Of a DNA stretch of 64,000 nucleotides, positions 10,331 through 21,315 are shown in pieces. Below the pieces are notes generated by a model. The model worked only from the letters and a program-made list of their open reading frames with translations. It did not search any database and was not told the origin of the DNA. A program made the translations under genes and the position numbers. This DNA comes from Rhynochetos jubatus (lineage: Eukaryota > Chordata > Aves > Eurypygiformes > Rhynochetidae): contig CM050654.1 in the NCBI GenBank assembly GCA_027574665.1, positions 42,775,722 to 42,839,721 of the forward strand. Reading direction: 5' to 3'. Each line of letters starts with the position of its first letter. The stretch's first letter is position 1.

Positions 10331-10548
10331 AATCATAGAACCATGGAATGGTTTGGGTTGAAGGGACCTCAAAGCCCCCCCAGTACCACCCCCTGCCACG
10401 GGCAGGGACACCTTCCATAGCCCAGGGTGCTCCAAGCCTCATCCAGCCTGGCCTTGGGCACTCCCAGGGATGGGGCACCCACAGCTTCTCTGGGAACCTG
10501 TCCCAGTGCCCCCCACCCTCTGCGGGAGGATTTCCTCCTTATATCTAA
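10331..10548 (-). mobile_element. CR1 LINE 3' fragment
   Basis: It begins with the CR1 terminal repeats (AATCATAGAACCATGGAATG), then GTTTGGGTTGAAGGGACC, the CCACGGGCAGGGACACC block, CCTTGGGCACTCCCAGGG and CCCTCTGCGGGAGGATTTCC. It is truncated at its 5' end near 10548. Confidence 0.96.
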
Positions 10549-12165
10549 AGGATGTATATCAGAAACGCTCCCTTCCTGTGGCCCAGCAGAGTCAGTGGTT
10601 TGGCTCTTCTGTGAGCCCCAGAAGGCAACTCTATCTGTTGCTGACACGATTGGCACTATCAGGGAAAACCAGGATATCAGAATAGGTCTTTAAAAATCAC
10701 TTTAATGTGATTTCCCCCCCCCCCCCCCCCCAAAAATAAAAACTTACCCAAGAGCTCTTTTCAGTAAATAATTTCCTGGTATACTTTAAAAAATCCCAGT
10801 GTTGTCTGTCATACAGAGTCAAAACTACAGAGACTCCTGCAGTACAAATTCATCCACCACAGCTGTCGACCAAACCCCTCAAAAACTGTAAAAAGCCCCC
10901 TAACACCGCGGGTATTAGTGGGCACCAACCCAGCGCCCCACTGACAGACCACCGGCTGGGCATGACGGGAACCCGCTTTTCAAACCACGGGCTGTTGGCA
11001 AAGTCGCCCCGCAGCCCGCAGCCAGTAAAAATTACCCTTTTGTGCTCCTTATTCTCAAATAATAATGTCAGAGTGCTCTGCAGCCGAAGGGTGGTTCCGG
11101 GGTGGAAAGGCGGTTCTGGTATGGGTCAGCCTTGGACGCCGCTGCCGTCCGTCACCAGACTGGGAAGGCCTTTCCCCTCTCTTTAGTTTGACGACGGGCT
11201 CGGAGCGATCTGGATGTTTGTTTGAGCCGAAGCCGCGGCGTGTCACGTCGAGAGGTTCTGCTGCAGCCGGTCTGTGAGACGGCTGAAACCGTCGAAGCGA
11301 GGTCCAAAGGCGAGAATGAAGAGCTGGTTCCTGCTGAGAGAGAGAAAGGGGCTGGCTTTGTCTTCAGAGCCGGTGGGAAAATGGGATTGAGACGTTAAAG
11401 CAGTCCAAGACGTACCCGCCCGGGGTTTTGCGAGTGCTGTTGGTTCCAGTAGCCGTCGGAGCAGGTTTGAACCCGGTTTGGGACGTCTCCCCTTCGCTGG
11501 TGCGGGGTGGGTCTCACCTTCTCCATCCTTCCCCCTCAGTGGCTGACAGTGGGGTGGTCTTTGCAGTGGGTTGGCTCATTTAATGCTGCTTCTGTCCTGA
11601 CACCAGCCCGAACCCTGCGTATCTTGTTAAAACTAGACTCTTTAGCTGTTTTTAGAAAGCCGAGTTCATTTTGAGTGAGGAGTTCCCCAAACGCGATGAA
11701 GCACCTTCTTACTGAAAACAACACCCCAAAACAGAGTTGTGGAAGGTCTCTATGACAGCACGGGGAGGGTTGGTTCCACAAAGCAGTTCATGTTCCCAGG
11801 AGTTTCACTGATAAAGTATTTCTGTTGGTTATGACTTTAAAAACGAGTGGTTCTTCCATAAAATGGGACGTCCCAGCCGCGGCAAAGCACTCTGGAGCTG
11901 TCCCGTCCCTCGGGCACGGGGTCTGCAGGACAGCACGTGTTCCTGAGGGCAGAGCAGGGACGCAAATACACTGAAAAAACCCCTCTTGATGCAGGTTTCA
12001 CCAAGGTTTTGGGGGCAGCTCCCCTCTGAAGTACAGCTTGATAGATGGGGACATGCAGCATCTGAACCCGAGGTGCCCACCGGCAACCCCGCGCTCCGGC
12101 GCACAGTGATGCTCTGCCTTCTCTGGGTCAAAGCGTTAACAGTGGGAAGGAAAAGTCTGAACTGC
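10549..12165. other. Intergenic DNA, no gene seen
   Basis: About 1.6 kb of unique sequence. It includes a poly-C tract (listed separately), an AT-rich patch after it (10735-10800), and CpG-containing sequence at 11080-11480. Frames such as 11829-12368 (minus) run into the adjacent CR1 and are not gene evidence. Confidence 0.5.
10714..10731. repeat. Homopolymer C18
   Basis: Eighteen consecutive C, followed by AAAAATAAAAAC. Length is likely variable or assembly-sensitive. Confidence 0.95.
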
Positions 12166-12389
12166 TTAGATATCAGGAAGGAATTCTTCCCGCAGAGAGT
12201 GGGGAGCACTGGGACAGGTTCCCAGAGAAGCTGTGGGTGCCCCATCCCTGGCAGTGCCCAAGGCCAGGCTGGATGAGGCTGGGAGCACCCTGGGCTATGG
12301 AAGGTGTCCCTGCCCGTGGCAGGGGGTGGCACTGGGGGGGCTCTAAGGTCCCTTCCCACCCAAACCATTCCGTGATTCTATGATTCTAC
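12166..12389 (+). mobile_element. CR1 LINE 3' fragment
   Basis: Plus-orientation CR1 3' untranslated region. It opens with GATATCAGGAAGGAATTC, passes through GGGACAGGTTCCCAGAGAAG and GGCTATGGAAGGTGTCC, and ends with CCCAAACCATTCCGTGATTC and TATGATTCTA terminal repeats at 12389. Confidence 0.97.
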
Positions 12390-12439
12390 TTAATAAACAT
12401 GGAAAAGGCGGTGGTGGCCAGGCGTAACCACAGAGAAAA

Positions 12440-12635
12440 ATCATTAAAAAGTCATTTACACCAAATGGATGTTTTAAAAAACCATTTCTCAGCCCTACCT
12501 GTGCCACTTTGCATAATTCCTCCCTGTTTATGAAAATGAAATCCCCGCGCAGTCTGTGTTGGAGCCCATATGGTGGCTGATGCGATAGTTGGCACAATCG
12601 CTGAGGAAAATACGGCACTGCTAATTTGCCTATCG
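12440..12635. promoter_or_regulatory. Candidate conserved non-coding element
   Basis: Repeat-free block with ACTTTGCATAATTCC (POU-like), GTTTATGAAAATGAAATC, CCCATATGGTGGCTGATG and GCTAATTTGCC. Stops occur in all frames on at least one strand. CpG-rich sequence at 12636-12830 separates it from the next block. The enhancer call is compositional. Confidence 0.38.
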
Positions 12636-12859
12636 GCCCCCTGGGACGGGGCCCCCGCCAGCGCCGCTCCACGCCGGAGCTCCACCTCGGAGCGGCGTGA
12701 GGGCAGCGGCCGTGCCGGGGGAATTAACGGCCCCGGGGGAATTCTGCACCACCAGCCGTCGGCTCCCACAGCCGGCAGCGTCCCGCGTGTCCGTCCCCGC
12801 GCCCGGAGGGACGTGTCGCGAGAAGGGTTAAAGAGGTTCGGACTGTTCCACGGCAGGAA
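12636..12859. other. CpG-rich spacer
   Basis: Short CpG-rich sequence between two AT-rich blocks. The open frame 12570-13061 crosses it and runs into the next block, and has no recognisable domain. Confidence 0.45.
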
Positions 12860-13225
12860 TGCTGTCAGCAGAATGCATTTCGAATCCCGGTTTAAAAGAC
12901 ATGTAATTGCCTCAGATTCTTTATATTATCATAACTCTTCAAAATTGATTGGTTTTAGGTTTATGGAAAAATATGCAAATGCACAGGGAGCGACACACAT
13001 TCATCACTGTGGGTATAAAAGTAGTTCACAGAGAACCCATCTGATTGAGTTTGATTACTGAACAAAATCTAATTATTTTAGATACACGCTCAGGCTTTTC
13101 TGGAGAGGCACGCTGCAGAGAAGAAATATTTGGTGTACGTGAGCGTTGTTTGCCCGCTCAGATTTGTTTATTCACATCTATTTTGACAGTCCAGGATTTT
13201 AAATAATTGATATCAACGTTCACTC
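12860..13225. promoter_or_regulatory. Candidate conserved non-coding element with perfect POU octamer
   Basis: AT-rich, repeat-free block. It carries a perfect octamer ATGCAAAT at 12973-12980, AAAATTGATTGG, GATTGAGTTTGATTACTG and AATCTAATTATTTTAG. A TATAAAAG word lies at 13014-13021 but no gene follows. One of the stronger enhancer-like blocks by composition. Confidence 0.45.
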
Positions 13226-13517
13226 TTCAAAGAAACCGATGCAACTGCTAAAGGAGCGATGCTGGCTGGGGGGGGAGGCTTGCACGCGTGTTCCCGCAGC
13301 ATACGCGTCGCTCCGAAGGTTGCCCAAAGGCACCTTTTGGGTTAAATCGTCTTCTAAACTCCTTTTTAGTGGCTTTTGTGCGTGGTTTTGTACACACACA
13401 TGCATGCCTTTGCACATCCCGTGAGCGTGTCCGTGCCGAGCCATTTCCACTGGGAGAAGCGGATGGGGATACCGGGCTGGGCATAGGTACCATGGCTCAG
13501 GGCATCGCCCCTCGTCA
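13226..13517. other. Intergenic DNA, nothing recognised
   Basis: Unique GC-rich sequence between the octamer block and a CR1 copy. No gene is seen. Confidence 0.45.
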
Positions 13518-13674
13518 TGGAATCATAGAACCATGGGATTGTTTGGGTTGGAGGGACCCCAGTGCCACCCCCTGCCATGGGCAGGGACACCTTCCATAGC
13601 CCAGGGTGCTCCCAGCCTCATCCAGCCTGGCCTTGGACACTGCCAGGGATGGGGCATCCACAGCTTCTCTGGAA
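13518..13674 (-). mobile_element. CR1 LINE 3' fragment
   Basis: It starts with ATGGAATCATAGAACCATGG and then GTTTGGGTTGGAGGGACC. The usual segment between the last G of that motif and the CCAGTGCCACC block is shortened. It ends 5'-truncated after CACAGCTTCTCTGGAA. Confidence 0.95.
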
Positions 13675-13729
13675 GTTCTTCATCCCACGCCCCAGCACCC
13701 GCGGCTGCGCAGCGATGCGCTGCACCTTA

Positions 13730-13970
13730 TTACTGATTTATCATTCGCGCTCAAACATTAATTCTGGAGAGGTAGGGAAATGATCCAGCCAATGTTTTGG
13801 CCCCTCCTGGGCCTTTGTCAAGGAGTATTTATAAGTCTTTTAAAACAGCTTTAAATAATTACTAAATCCCTCCCTCTCATAAACAATTATCATCCTTCCC
13901 CAATTATCTACTCAATTATAATCTACAAAGTCTCTTGCATTAAATGAAACCATATGTTCTTCACAGTCAC
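13730..13970. promoter_or_regulatory. Candidate conserved non-coding element
   Basis: AT-rich, repeat-free and stop-rich. Words include ATTTATCATTCGCG, AACATTAATTCTGG, TTTAAATAATTACTAAATC, CATAAACAATTATCATCC and TCAATTATAATC, resembling homeobox and SOX/forkhead sites. It sits just beyond a CR1 copy, which stops before it. Confidence 0.45.
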
Positions 13971-14569
13971 TTGTAGCAGGAACACGCGTCGGCCCGGCCC
14001 TCCCCAGCGCGCCAACTTGCCCTCCCAAAATCCCTCCTCCGAGACCTTCTCTCCTGCAGTGGCAGCAAGGACCAGCGCTCGCACACCAAGACCCCCACCC
14101 GGGCGCTCGGGGAGGGTCGCAGCCCACCTGAGCTACACACGATCCAGTTCCCGAGCCCACCAGCCGCCTCCTTCTTCCTTCTTAACTGTGTTGGTTGAAT
14201 CGGGCACCGAACTGGGATGTTTGTGCCACTGGGTGAGACGGTGCGGCTCAGGGAAGACGGAGCTGCCATCGCAGGTCTCCGTCTCCGCTCAGACGCCGAC
14301 TGCGGTCATGAACGCGCCGGTGGTGTTCCGTCCACCCCGCTGCCTGTACCTGCGGGGGCTTCCGAAGTCGCTGCCGAGGGAGGACGGGCTCTCCCAGCCA
14401 CACCAGCCGCACATTTGGGTGTAATGTGCTTCTTGGTCACTATTTCTCCTTTCTTGGTAAGGGTAAAGAACTGTCATCAGCCCGAACCATTTCCCCTTGT
14501 CCCTTAAGAGGGTTTTTTCCATGTGGTTAAGTGCCTCTGTCAGGAGAGCGGGGCTGCCCACCCTTTGAG
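13971..14569. other. Intergenic DNA, nothing recognised
   Basis: GC-rich unique sequence. Frames 13954-14424 (plus) and 13967-14269 (minus) overlap on opposite strands and have no known domain. Confidence 0.5.
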
Positions 14570-14720
14570 GAAACGGGTGTGTAATAATTAGGTGCAGAGC
14601 CCCTCAAATGCACCCTGTTATCAAATACAAAAGAATTACTTATGCATTCTGCTATGAGACCCATCATTAATTAGGAGTTTTACATATTAATCGCAACGCG
14701 GGAAAAAAAATCCCACGTTA
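14570..14720. promoter_or_regulatory. Candidate conserved non-coding element (short)
   Basis: Short AT-rich, repeat-free block with GTAATAATTAGGTG, AATTACTTATGCATTCTG, ATCATTAATTAGGAG and CATATTAATCGC words. Flanks are GC-rich. The homeodomain-site density suggests an enhancer core (inference). Confidence 0.38.
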
Positions 14721-15277
14721 TTTTCTCTCTCAACCGCCGAGTGACGCTGAGGGCGTGCGGCTCGGCACGCGGCGCCGGGAAACAGCGGGCGGAATATTTC
14801 TAGACCCAGGTCTGCCCCCCAGCAGATCAGCCCCACGGCAGCCCTGGCGAGCACGAGCCCAGCGCCCAAGGAGGCAGAGCTGCCCTGCCCAGACCGTGCC
14901 GTGCCCGTCCCTTGCCGTGCCCGTGGGATGGGACACCTCCTCCAGCACCGGCGTGGGGAAACGCGGGCGGTGGGAGCGTGCTGCGCCTGCTCGCTCCGGC
15001 CCCGGGCGCCTGGACGGAATGATGCCACGCTCGGGGCACGGGACCCTTGGTTCGGTATTTCCATCGTGTTAGCAGGGCGGGCAGGTGTCGGCTCTGCCTG
15101 CGAGCAAGCTGGCTCCTCTCCCAGCGTTGGGGAACGTTTCTTTGCATGACCAAAGCACGGTGGCTTCTCCCTCTGAACATTTTGTTTTCTTGCTATTTGA
15201 TTCCCTTTCCCTCCCCAACGCTCGGTCCCTTCCCTGGCTGAGCAGATGAATATTTATTCATTTCACTGGGATGAATT
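14721..15277. other. GC- and CpG-rich intergenic DNA
   Basis: Unique CpG-rich sequence with overlapping chance open frames on both strands (14687-15064 minus, 14755-15072 plus). No gene signature is seen. Confidence 0.5.
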
Positions 15278-15828
15278 ATCATAGAATGATGGAATGGGTT
15301 GGGCTGGAAGGGAACTTAAAGCCCCCCCAAGTGCACCCCCCCGCCACGGGCAGGGACAGCCTCCACTAGCCCAGGTTGCTCCAAGCCTCATCCAGCCTGG
15401 CCTTGGGCACTCCCAGGGATGGGGCACCCACAGCTTCTCTGGGAACCTGTCCCAGTGCCCCCCACCCTCTGCGGGAAGAATTCCTTCCTGATGTCCCATC
15501 TCAATCTCCCTCTTTCCGTTTAAACCCGTCACTCCTTGTCCTGTCACTCCCTGCCCTTGGGAAAAGCCCCCTCAGCTTTCTTGCACCCCCCCAGGCACTG
15601 GAAGGGGCTCTGAGGTCTCCCTGGAGCCTTCCCTTCTCCAGGCTGAACCCCCCAACTCCCCCAGCCCATCCCCATGGCAGAGGGGCTCCAGCCCTCGCAG
15701 CATCTCCGGGGCCTCCTCTGGCCTCGCTCCAACAGCTCCGTGTCCTCCTGCTGTTGTGGGCCCAGAGTTGGAGGCAGAACTGCAGGTGGGGTCTCCCCAG
15801 AGCGGAGCAGAGGGGCAGAATCACCCCT
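15278..15828 (-). mobile_element. CR1 LINE 3' region, one of the two longest copies
   Basis: It starts with TCATAGAATGATGGAATGGG, continues through the full CR1 3' untranslated region and the CTGAACCCCCCAACTCCCCC and CTGTTGTGGGCCC blocks, and ends around GCAGAGGGGCAGAATCACC. That is about 550 bp, reaching upstream of where most copies here stop. No open reverse-transcriptase frame is retained. Confidence 0.96.
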
Positions 15829-16840
15829 GAAGTCTTGTCTTAGAAGGAGCTGATGGTACATGTTCATGGACAGTGACCGCTCCTGTCCAGAGCACGCCTG
15901 TTCTCCAGCCCTGCACGGCCCCTGAGGCTCTCGCTCTAAGCAGGGTTTGCTCCTGCAGCAGGAGAGCAGTACCCATGGCTGGGGCAAGCAGTGACATCTC
16001 CACCTCTAGCCCTTTCCAGCCCAGACCGTGCGGTTCCGTGCTGGGGCAGCTGGCGGTACCCTGTTTGCTGGGCACCGGTCGCAGCTCGCACCATAGATCA
16101 CCCCAGCGCACCAGCTGCACCGGCCACTCCAGCGTGGTGCCCGGCGGCTGGATGGAGGTGACCAACAGCTCAGACCTTCTGCAGGAACCCAAAGACTGGT
16201 TTTAACATCATTTTATTCCAAAGGCAATTGCTGGGAAGGCAGGAGAAAACACCCGGTGTGTCGATAAGGATTTGCACTGCGTCATCTGTGCCGAAAAACC
16301 GACTCAATCTTCTCTTCAGGAGAAACGGGAATTTCTGTGCGACTCCCCGCTTCAGGTGGGCCGTCCAAAGAAATTAACCTCAGGAGAAAATTGCTTTTTT
16401 TCTGGCTTAACACATAGCTTATTATCATGTCGGGCAGAAGAGACGGTGGGGAAAGTGCAGAATCGCGGACACGTACCCCGGTGCATCCTCATACTGACAG
16501 CGCCGGGGCCGCTTCTTAGGGGAAGGTTCAGTTCAGAATCCCGGTCACGATGGCCGCGCACAGGGACTGGCAGAAGCAACCCCGGGGGCTAATGACCTGA
16601 CCCACGCTGCCGAACCTCACCCCGCGAGGGACTCTAGCAGGGAAGGTGTGCTTACGCTGGCAGTAGTGCGCTACGGGGGCAATACTGTTGTCTGCAAGCG
16701 TCCCAGGGGATATCCAGCGGGGCAAAGAGCTCTGTCCGGGGCAGAAATAAGGGCCAGAGTGGGTGAGTGCAGTTCACCCGCTTGCACCAATCGCACTTAT
16801 TCAAGCAGTCAGGATATCACAATAAGCTTGATCTCATCGC
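15829..16840. other. Intergenic DNA next to a long CR1 copy
   Basis: Unique sequence with no recognised gene. The first 370 bp lies directly upstream of the CR1 truncation point but no longer resembles the CR1 sequence shared by other copies, so I treat it as host DNA. The 123-codon minus frame 15821-16192 has no recognisable domain. Confidence 0.45.
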
Positions 16841-16878
16841 CTGCCTTCCTGCCTGCCTGCCTGCCTGCCTTCCCACCT

Positions 16879-16910
<32 letters not shown>

Positions 16911-16978
16911 TCCCACCTTCCTGCCTTTCTGCCTGCCTGCCTTCCTGCCTGCCTGCCTGCCTTCCCACCTTCCCACCT

Positions 16979-17014
<36 letters not shown>

Positions 17015-17082
17015 TCCCACCTTCCTGCCTTTCTGCCTGCCTGCCTTCCTGCCTGCCTGCCTGCCTTCCCACCTTCCCACCT

Positions 17083-17118
<36 letters not shown>

Positions 17119-17126
17119 TCCCACCT

Positions 17127-17162
<36 letters not shown>

Positions 17163-17290
17163 TCCCACCTTCCTGCCTGCCTGCCTGCCTTCCCACCTTC
17201 CTGGCTGCCTGCCTGCCTTCCCACCTTCCTGCCTGCCTTCCCTCCTGCCTTTTTCCCATCCCTTCCTCCCTCCTGCCTTCCCACCTTCCA
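16841..17290. repeat. (CCTG)n/(TTCC)n composite satellite with 104-bp higher order
   Basis: About 450 bp of CTGC/CCTG tetramers interrupted by CTTCCCACCTTC and CTTTCTGCC modules. The module order starting at 16910 recurs at 17014, a 104 bp shift, showing expansion in larger blocks. Because tetramers cycle through the frames, long frames stay open on both strands (16648-17523 plus; 16817-17644 minus) and read LPACLPACLP or GRQAGRQAGR peptides. These are not genes. Confidence 0.97.
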
Positions 17291-17935
17291 CCTGGACTGG
17301 TGTGTGCCTCCCCCTCCTCCCACCCATGCCGCTGGGATGGGACCCCCCCAGGGAAAAGCCGGTTTTGCCCCCTTCCCGGGCAGCGGGGACAGAGCTGGAG
17401 GTTCTGCTGCCCCAGGCCTGTCCCCGTCAGGGGTCTGCAGCCGGAGGGGCACGCAGGCCGGGATGCTCCAGCCAGAGGTGCCTTTCAGGGCTCCCCAGAA
17501 TCTTCCTTCCAAATGAAGAGTAATGAAACAGCCCGGGGAAGCTCGTCCTCCACGGCGGCGCTCGCTGATCCTGTTTAAGCGCTGGGCACCGGCTGCTCTA
17601 CCCGCACCCCGAGCCATCCCCCCCAGGTACAGCCGCAGGTACACGGCTGTTTCTTCCCGGAGGCGCCTCCGGAGCCAAGCGAACAGCTCACCAGAGGGAA
17701 GTTGTCACATTCACTGATTCATCAACCCTTCCTCCGGCGGCGGCGGTACCTGTGCCATCTGTGTTGAGCACTTACGGAGAACCCTCTCCGCAACTGCCAT
17801 ACAAATCAGGGGCAGCGCCAAGGTCACGCAGAAGGGAATTTCGGGACGCGGGGAGGATGTTCGCTGGCGCGGCGGTAAGCAATAACAGCGTCCCTGCATC
17901 CCCGGCTGCTCCGCCCCAGCCTCCAGCAGCCCGGG
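17291..17935. other. GC-rich intergenic DNA, nothing recognised
   Basis: Unique CpG-containing sequence. The open frames are extensions of those in the satellite. Confidence 0.5.
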
Positions 17936-18035
17936 CCCCGCTGGGAAATGTGTATTATGCCTGGGTTAATTTACTGATTAATCTCTAGTCAGTGGCTTGT
18001 GCTTTCCCCAGATGGCCAATTAAAATTTACAACTG
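17936..18035. promoter_or_regulatory. Short candidate regulatory patch
   Basis: About 100 bp of AT-rich sequence with GGGTTAATTTACTGATTAATC and GGCCAATTAAAATTTAC inside CpG-rich flanks. The contrast suggests a small constrained core. Confidence 0.3.
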
Positions 18036-18689
18036 GCAGAGCAGTGCCCCGTTGGCAGGCGGCTGCGGGGCCGCGGCTGGAGGCAGCGACAGAAGGCACG
18101 GGCACACTCCTGCCTGTTTCTGCTCTGCGGGGGCACGGCCGGGATCGCGGCACCAGGGACAGAGAGCCTCCTCCTCCTCCTCTTCCTCGCCCGCAGCCCC
18201 CCGCTGCCCGGCACCCCTCGCCTCTCCACGCACGTATCCGACGCAGTGGGTCGGGTCCGTCAAAGCGCTGCCCGTGAAGGGGGCAGTAGGCGATGCTGAG
18301 ATACGGCTAACGGATCGCATGCTTTCACAGCAGTAATGGGGTAAAACCCCCTGAATTCGGTCTTCTGGCACCCCATACAAACGGTGTTGGTGCCCCCACC
18401 CAAATAAAGTACCGCCCAGGGCGGGAGCGGGCCCTTGTGCCATTCCTTGCTCCAGAGTTACGGGTTCGCTCTCTGTGGGTTCGTTGAGGCTGGAAAACTC
18501 CAGCAGCAAATTCCCAGCTGATGTGCTGAAGAGGCCGGGCGCGGCGGCGATGGGCAGCGTCACGAGAATTTGCTGTTTGCAGTAACTGTCCTAACTCAGG
18601 GCAACTCAGAAAAACAGAGCCAGCGCAACCAGCCGACGTTTCCCCTGTTCTAGACCAAAATTTCCCTGCTGCTGCTTTTTTTTTCCTAA
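18036..18689. other. GC- and CpG-rich intergenic DNA
   Basis: Unique sequence with a short CTC-repeat near 18168-18186. No gene is recognised. Frames on both strands overlap without domains. Confidence 0.5.
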
Positions 18690-18800
18690 GAAGGCTTCAT
18701 GAATATTGATGGTAAACATAATAACGGCAATACTCAGGAGGATAGTCAGCTCTTGCTGTACAATTCACATAATTCCCCTTAAATTAATGGGAGTTACACG
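18690..18800. promoter_or_regulatory. Short candidate conserved non-coding element
   Basis: AT-rich patch with CATGAATATTGATGG, GTAAACATAATAACGG (forkhead-like GTAAACA) and CCTTAAATTAATGGG. It has no open frame. Regulatory call by composition. Confidence 0.33.
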
Positions 18801-19258
18801 CGCGCCCTGGATAGAGAGTGCACCCCCCTGGCCGCGCTGCTGAGCCGCTGTGGGGACGCGACCGCAGCAGAGCACACCCCCCGGCTCCTCGCCCGGTGAT
18901 GTTCCCGTGCCGCAGGCCCGGCAGGACCTGGGAAGGAGGCGGGAATATTCACGCATGGTTCATCTTCCCAGATTTCACCCCGCCGTGAGCAGCCCCGGCA
19001 GCGTGAGCTGGTCTCCAGGCTGCTCCCCGCTCACGGGGATGGCCCCCCCCCAAGGCTCCGGGAGACCCTCCAAAGCACAGGGGGGTTACAGCCCAGGGTA
19101 TCAATCGGTGTCTCTCTGCCTTTACCCTCAAAGGCTGATTTCAGTGTCTAACGAAGTAACACCCCCTCCTCCCCCCGAAGAGGGCAGCTCCTGCGAGCTG
19201 CATGGTGCCACGGCAGCAAACAGAGAACCGATGGCGACTGGCCTTGTCAGAAATCGTG
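18801..19258. other. GC-rich intergenic DNA, nothing recognised
   Basis: Unique sequence. The plus frame 18850-19485 runs into the CR1 copy and has no known domain. Confidence 0.5.
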
Positions 19259-19460
19259 GATCACAGAACCACGGGATGGTTTGGGTTGAAGGGACCTTAA
19301 AGATCATCCAGTGCCACCCCCTGCCATGGGCAGGGACACCTTCCATAGCCCAGGGTGCTCCCAGCCTCATCCAGCCTGGCCTTGGGCACTGCCAGGGATG
19401 GGGCATCCACAGCTTCTCTGGGAACCTGTCCCAGTGCCCCCCACCCTCTCCGGGAAGAAA
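19259..19460 (-). mobile_element. CR1 LINE 3' fragment
   Basis: It starts GATCACAGAACCACGGGATG, then GTTTGGGTTGAAGGGACC and TTAAAGATCATCCAGTGCC. It is 5'-truncated at about 19460, just after CCACCCTCTCCGGGAAGAA. Confidence 0.96.
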
Positions 19461-20639
19461 GGGGCAGGAACAGGGTTCCCTTTAAACATTTGGGATCAGT
19501 ATTTTAGACAACGCTTTGCCAAAGCTCCCCAAGGAGTAAAGCTGTGACGAGAAAACATCGACGTCCGAGTGGGTCACGGGTGCGTTTGCCGTTACCCTGT
19601 GCCCGGATGTAGGGTGCTCTTGCCCCATGGCTGGACGCTGCCCCAGGGAGGAGTTTGGGCCCTCCCTGCCCCCTCCCTGCCCTTGCCTCTCCACACTCTC
19701 CCTCTTGGCCGGAGCCTGGGTCGGTCCAAATTCCGAGCACAGAATTTGGAGAAGCTGAAACATGAAAGCGTTGTGCTCCAGCCACCAGTCCCACCAGCGG
19801 TACCGGCCTTTTTGGACCTACCTGTAGGAAAGAGCGTGCGTGGGGGGAGCTAGCCGCAGGGCTGCACTACGACAGCACCCAGGATGTGCGGCAGAGACCC
19901 GGCCTTGGCTCTGCCCCACGGCTCGCACAGCCCCCAGCGCTGGGGCAGGGGAGCAGGACCACAATCACACCGACACTAATCGTGGTGGAGGTGGCTGGAC
20001 GTGTCCCTCGGCATGCCGGCTGGGACAGCGGTGCGCTCGTGCCTCCGGATTGTCCCCACCACTGCATGGACCCCCCTTCTGCACCTGAGCAGACGTGCCC
20101 GTCACAGACACCCCTGGCGAAGCCTGGAGCGAGGGACCCCAGCTTGGCCACCTCACCGGGCCTGATCCGCAGCCCTCCGAAGCCTCTGGGAGGGTGTCCA
20201 CAGGGTTCGGGATGCACGGATCCATCCCTTGGTGCCCAGAGACCGGGCTGTTAGGGGTGGTGCAGCACGGGGCAGGGATCCCTTGGGGTTCCCCCTTGGC
20301 CCCCCCGATGCCGAGCCCACCCCACGGCGCAGACGGGGCCCTGCCAGGCAGAGACGGGGGTGCGATTTCCCCCCTCACGCGCTGCAGCTTCCCGGGAGCC
20401 GGGCAGGATTCGGGCAAACGGAATGAAAGCGCCGCGGCTGAGCTCAGGACTCCTGGCAGGGCGGGGAAATGTTCGTGTCTCAGAGCCTTTCTCAGAAGCG
20501 GGGAACGACTCCGCGCGACAGTCCCGGGTTACGCTAAAGAGGAAACCCGGCTTGGCCCGCGCAGGCCGCTGCCTGCCCCACAGCCAGCCCTGGTTCCCCC
20601 GAACTTGGGCAGGGTCCCGACTGGTGCGGTTATCTCAGG
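19461..20639. other. GC-rich intergenic DNA, no gene seen
   Basis: About 1.2 kb of unique sequence. Long overlapping frames on both strands (20095-20646 plus, 19965-20417 minus) are mutually exclusive and without recognisable motifs. Confidence 0.5.
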
Positions 20640-20900
20640 TCGTTAATTTTTTTGCTCCAATTTTTTTTCTTTTAACACGTTTAAAGAAGATCAGCATTTT
20701 GGAAAAGCCCATGTTAATACCGTGACCCGCACGGTTACTGTCAATAGAGATGGGCTGGTGATCTTTAAAAGGAGATTTTCTCAGGGTGAAGGACAAACAT
20801 GACATTAGAGTCATCAAACTCCCCATCTGACAAGGACATATAAATTGTAAATGGTCGGGGGCACGAGGATCAGCTTGGCTTTCTTCCAGGCGCTTTTCCA
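20640..20900. promoter_or_regulatory. Candidate conserved non-coding element
   Basis: AT-rich block between CpG-rich flanks, repeat-free, with T-tracts at its start. Words include TTTAACACGTTTAAAG, CATGTTAATACCG, GATCTTTAAAAGG, TGACATTAGAGTCATC and TATAAATTGTAAATGG. The enhancer call is compositional. Confidence 0.38.
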
Positions 20901-21315
20901 TCGGAGTAGGGACCGCCGGCTCTCATCCGCACCCTGTGCCGCGTGCCGACGGCGGGGACAGGCACCCCGAGGGCTGGCGAGGGCCTGGGCTGCGGAGGCT
21001 GCTCGTCTGGTCCTGTAACTGCTCTTAGCTGTTAAGCACCCGTCCCCAGAAAAGTCCCCGTCGTGGACAGCCCATGGGTCAACACGTGGGTGAAGGTGCT
21101 CACCCTGGCCGGGGCAGGCGCTGGCCCCCAACATTAAGGGGGACACCAGGGCTCAGGGCCACCAGCTCCTGCAGCTCCCACCATCAGTACTCCTTGTCCC
21201 GAGGGTCCTGTCCCCAGCCGGTGGGAAAACCTGGTGCAGGAAGCGTCGCCCCGAGGCAGGAGCAGTGAGGAGGCTGGGGGTGCCGGGCTGCTGTCTGGGA
21301 GCACCCCAGTCTTTG
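20901..21315. other. GC-rich intergenic DNA, nothing recognised
   Basis: Unique sequence leading into a CR1 copy. No gene is seen. Confidence 0.5.

Noticed and set aside
12876-12890. TTTCGAATCCCGG resembling a tRNA B box
   Set aside because: No A box or cloverleaf could be built around it.
13014-13021. TATAAAAG as a gene promoter
   Set aside because: No open frame, exon or CpG island follows; likely a chance word in an AT-rich block.
15829-16200. Extension of the CR1 copy upstream of its truncation point
   Set aside because: No similarity to the CR1 sequence shared by other copies and no reverse-transcriptase motif seen, so left as host DNA.
16648-17644. Open frames of 250-291 codons on both strands rich in cysteine/proline or glycine/arginine
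   Set aside because: They are read entirely or mostly from the CCTG/TTCC satellite; several frames on both strands are open at once, which shows the repeat and not selection keeps them open.
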